Shown here piece by piece: positions 60,862 through 64,000 of a stretch of DNA of 64,000 bases; position 1 is the first letter of the stretch, and every line of letters begins with the position of its first letter. The position numbers and the translations under genes are program-made. This DNA is from Salminus brasiliensis (lineage: Eukaryota > Chordata > Actinopteri > Characiformes > Bryconidae). The notes under the pieces are model-generated. The model had not been told where the DNA came from and made no database searches. It worked only from the letters and a program-made list of their open reading frames with translations. Where the stretch lies: the NCBI RefSeq assembly GCF_030463535.1, contig NC_132901.1, positions 6,171,364-6,235,363 on the forward strand, written 5' to 3'.

Positions 60862-63095
60862 ATAATATCCCCATGACTTTGTTAAACATTTATGCGACAA
60901 ATTATGATAAGCCTTATTAAAATTTATTTCTATATCCCTATAACATGATCTATGGCTATGGTCATTGCCCTGTAACCTTTTCATTAAAATTATAGAATGT
61001 ACAAAAGTCACAAAGTTTCTGGAGACTGAACCCTTAACTACTTACAGATCCAGATTTTTGTATATATATACAGCAAGAAATTCAGTTCTTTTTTTTTAAC
61101 TAATGAATATCTCTAGCTCTACTTTTGGAAACATTTAAGGCCTGCTTGAGGGATTGTGTTATTTTCTTTTAGGCACTGCAGAGAAAGAGAGGCAGGGTGG
61201 AACAAATAGAACTTGAAAATCAAATTTAGATATCTTGTGGACAAACCTCAGAAGCTCTTAGCAAGACAAATCAGAAAATTGGAGAGTAATTGTCCTAGTT
61301 ATAAAGTGAAGTCAGAATCTGGTGAAGTCAGAATCCAGTTTTATGAATTTCTATACTTAGGACTATGAGATGAATGTGCTAGACCTGGTTCAGGTCTAGC
61401 ACATGATGTACAGTACAGTTGTACAGTACAGTTGAGAAGACCACCACAACTATAAAAGCCTTCAAATCTAGTAAAACAAGGCCCACCTGGACTTTGTAAT
61501 GCATTTTGTAAAATGTATGATTTATGATGTATGATCAGTGTAAATACAGACAATGTCCCAGCAGTGGTGTTTGATTATGTTCTACATATTTCAGTACTCA
61601 GACTAATGCTCTTTTAAGACTAGTCTAAGTTACAGAAGAAAATGATGAGTTTGAAGTTTGAAGCTTCACTTAAGAACAAAACATGTCCACATTTTCAGAT
61701 GAGAAGCTCACTATTTATGCTGTGACAACGTCGACAGCAGTAGAGAAATCCCAGGGGAACTGCAAAGTAGCGTTTAACCAGCTTGGCCAAATAGGGAGAC
61801 TCTCCTAAAGCTCTCATTGTCCTTTCACTATGTAATTGAATTTGAGAGGCTTTGCACAGCCTTGTAATGCTGCATCTCCTCCTCTACCACTTGTAAGAAA
61901 GGCTTAAAGGGTGTTGTCTGTTCCGTGGGAAATAGAGTTTCCAAACAGTTCAGCGATCTGTGTTCTTTTGGCTAGAGGTTCTCTGCTTCTCTGTCTCCTC
62001 CCCAAAATCCACTAAACAGCTGCAATATAATGTTATCAGAAATTGGTACAATTAACGTGTCTAACAAATATACAAATCCAGGAGAATGACAAAAAAAATA
62101 AAGCTTCCAAAAACAGGTCATCCATTTAGTTATAGTGAAAGGCTGAAATTCAGTTCAAATAAAACTGATTTATAGAGCATATTTTCACAGCATTTTCTGA
62201 CCAAGGACCATGAAATAAAACAAATACATTATACTTTATGTAATATGTGATAGATTGATTTTTATTAAATTAATTCTGTTTGGATCAAAACTATGTAAAA
62301 CAGCATTATGTTGCATTATATATTATTTTTGCTCAGCACATTCTAACTAACATCTTGTTGTTCAGCTCCGTTAACTGTGCAGTGCTCCACTCTGGCTGCT
62401 TCAACAGCTTGTAAATGAGCACAAACAAGTTCTTATCTCATGTCACTTTGTCCTTCCTCTGGAAACAATCAGTTTCCTTAAGTTCCATCGTTGTGTTTCT
62501 TAAAGTCTCCAAAATGGTCAAAGCAAAGAAATGGGTGAATTGGGGGGAAAAAAGTTTTGCAACATTTTGCCACATAGAACAGGCATACATGGGCTGTACT
62601 TAGATAGCTTTTTGGTTTGTAGTTCATACTCTTGCAACCAAGCTCACTTCTTCAGTTTCAGTTCTGCCCAGCAAAGCAAAGTGTCTTGATAAAAGCTTCA
62701 ACAGAACATCCTTGACAGGATGTTTCCTGAAAAACACCAGCCTACAAAACAGTCTCCAAGGCCTGAACAAAAGGTTATAATGAAATGCACAGCTGAAAAA
62801 ACAGAGAAATCTAATTTTCAAGACCCCTTTCCAGTAAGCCAAATGCAACTGTTGCAAAAAAAATAAAAAATCCAATCTCAAAAAGGGGACCCTATTTTCG
62901 TTGATGACACCAGCAAAAATAAAGAAATAAACTTAGAGATTACATAAGATTGCATGCTTGTAGTAATTGTTAAGATTATCTATTCAAATTATTAAAAAGA
63001 ACAAGTTGTGAAATAACCAGTGACACTTTTCATGACCTAACTTTCTGCCATTGTGTCATATGTTTTGTTTTGTTTTTGTTTTTTTTTTCATGCAG
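60862..63095. other. Probable intron upstream of ZNF-4
   Basis: No exon found. It ends in a long T-rich tract and CAG acceptor at 63095. Confidence 0.35.

Positions 63096-64000
<905 letters not shown>

Overview
The window looks like nuclear DNA of a teleost fish, most likely an ostariophysan such as a characiform or catfish relative. The reasons are fish-type tRNA-derived SINEs, many Tc1-like transposon relics, Rex1/Babar-like and L2/Maui-like LINE pieces, chromodomain Ty3/gypsy remnants, long runs of C2H2 zinc fingers, and a DC-SIGN/CD209-like lectin with a fish-type cytoplasmic tail. Codon-dense bacterial gene organisation is absent; genes are split by introns and most of the window is intergenic or intronic repeat. 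The species assignment is inference.

Five host genes can be supported. Four are C2H2 zinc-finger genes, each with its whole finger array in one terminal exon: ZNF-1 on + (5050-6247, 11 fingers), ZNF-2 on - (25476-26272, 7 fingers), ZNF-3 on - (37996-38761, 7 fingers) and ZNF-4 on + (63096-64000, at least 8 full fingers, cut by the window edge). All share a short leader ending in an MQEN-like stretch and a basic RTHHC-like entry into finger 1, so they are local paralogs. ZNF-2 and ZNF-3 also have similar CpG-containing sequence upstream (34919-35085 and 41832-42012), which suggests a duplication that included the 5' end. The fifth gene is a five-exon type II membrane C-type lectin on - (54196 down to 46075). 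Its junction phases all agree and give a 523-residue protein: cytoplasmic tail, transmembrane helix, a stalk of 22 tandem 14-residue coiled-coil units, and a C-type lectin domain with an atypical QPN/WDD calcium-site pair.

Layout: 1-5049 Tc1 relic, a Rex1-like LINE with a long open RT frame, and a MITE; 5050-8760 ZNF-1 with 3' flank, a SINE and a local duplication; 8760-14480 Tc1 elements, an isolated decayed lectin exon, L2 pieces and a LINE-in-MITE nest; 14486-21240 Ty3/gypsy graveyard with an inserted LINE; 21240-25475 Tc1 and LINE relics; 25476-35300 ZNF-2 and a TE-filled upstream region; 35300-42100 ZNF-3, with a recent direct duplication in its 3' flank; 42100-46074 satellite-like repeats; 46075-54196 the lectin gene; 54200-58570 hAT relic, LINE tail and CpG-rich tract; 58570-64000 repeats and ZNF-4.

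The zinc-finger proteins are expected nuclear DNA-binding proteins and the lectin an expected cell-surface glycan receptor; nothing in the sequence links them functionally. The dense mobile-element load beside a zinc-finger cluster fits the idea that such clusters evolve with transposons, but that is inference. The least ordinary object is the lectin stalk, whose central part shows an 84-bp higher-order repeat.
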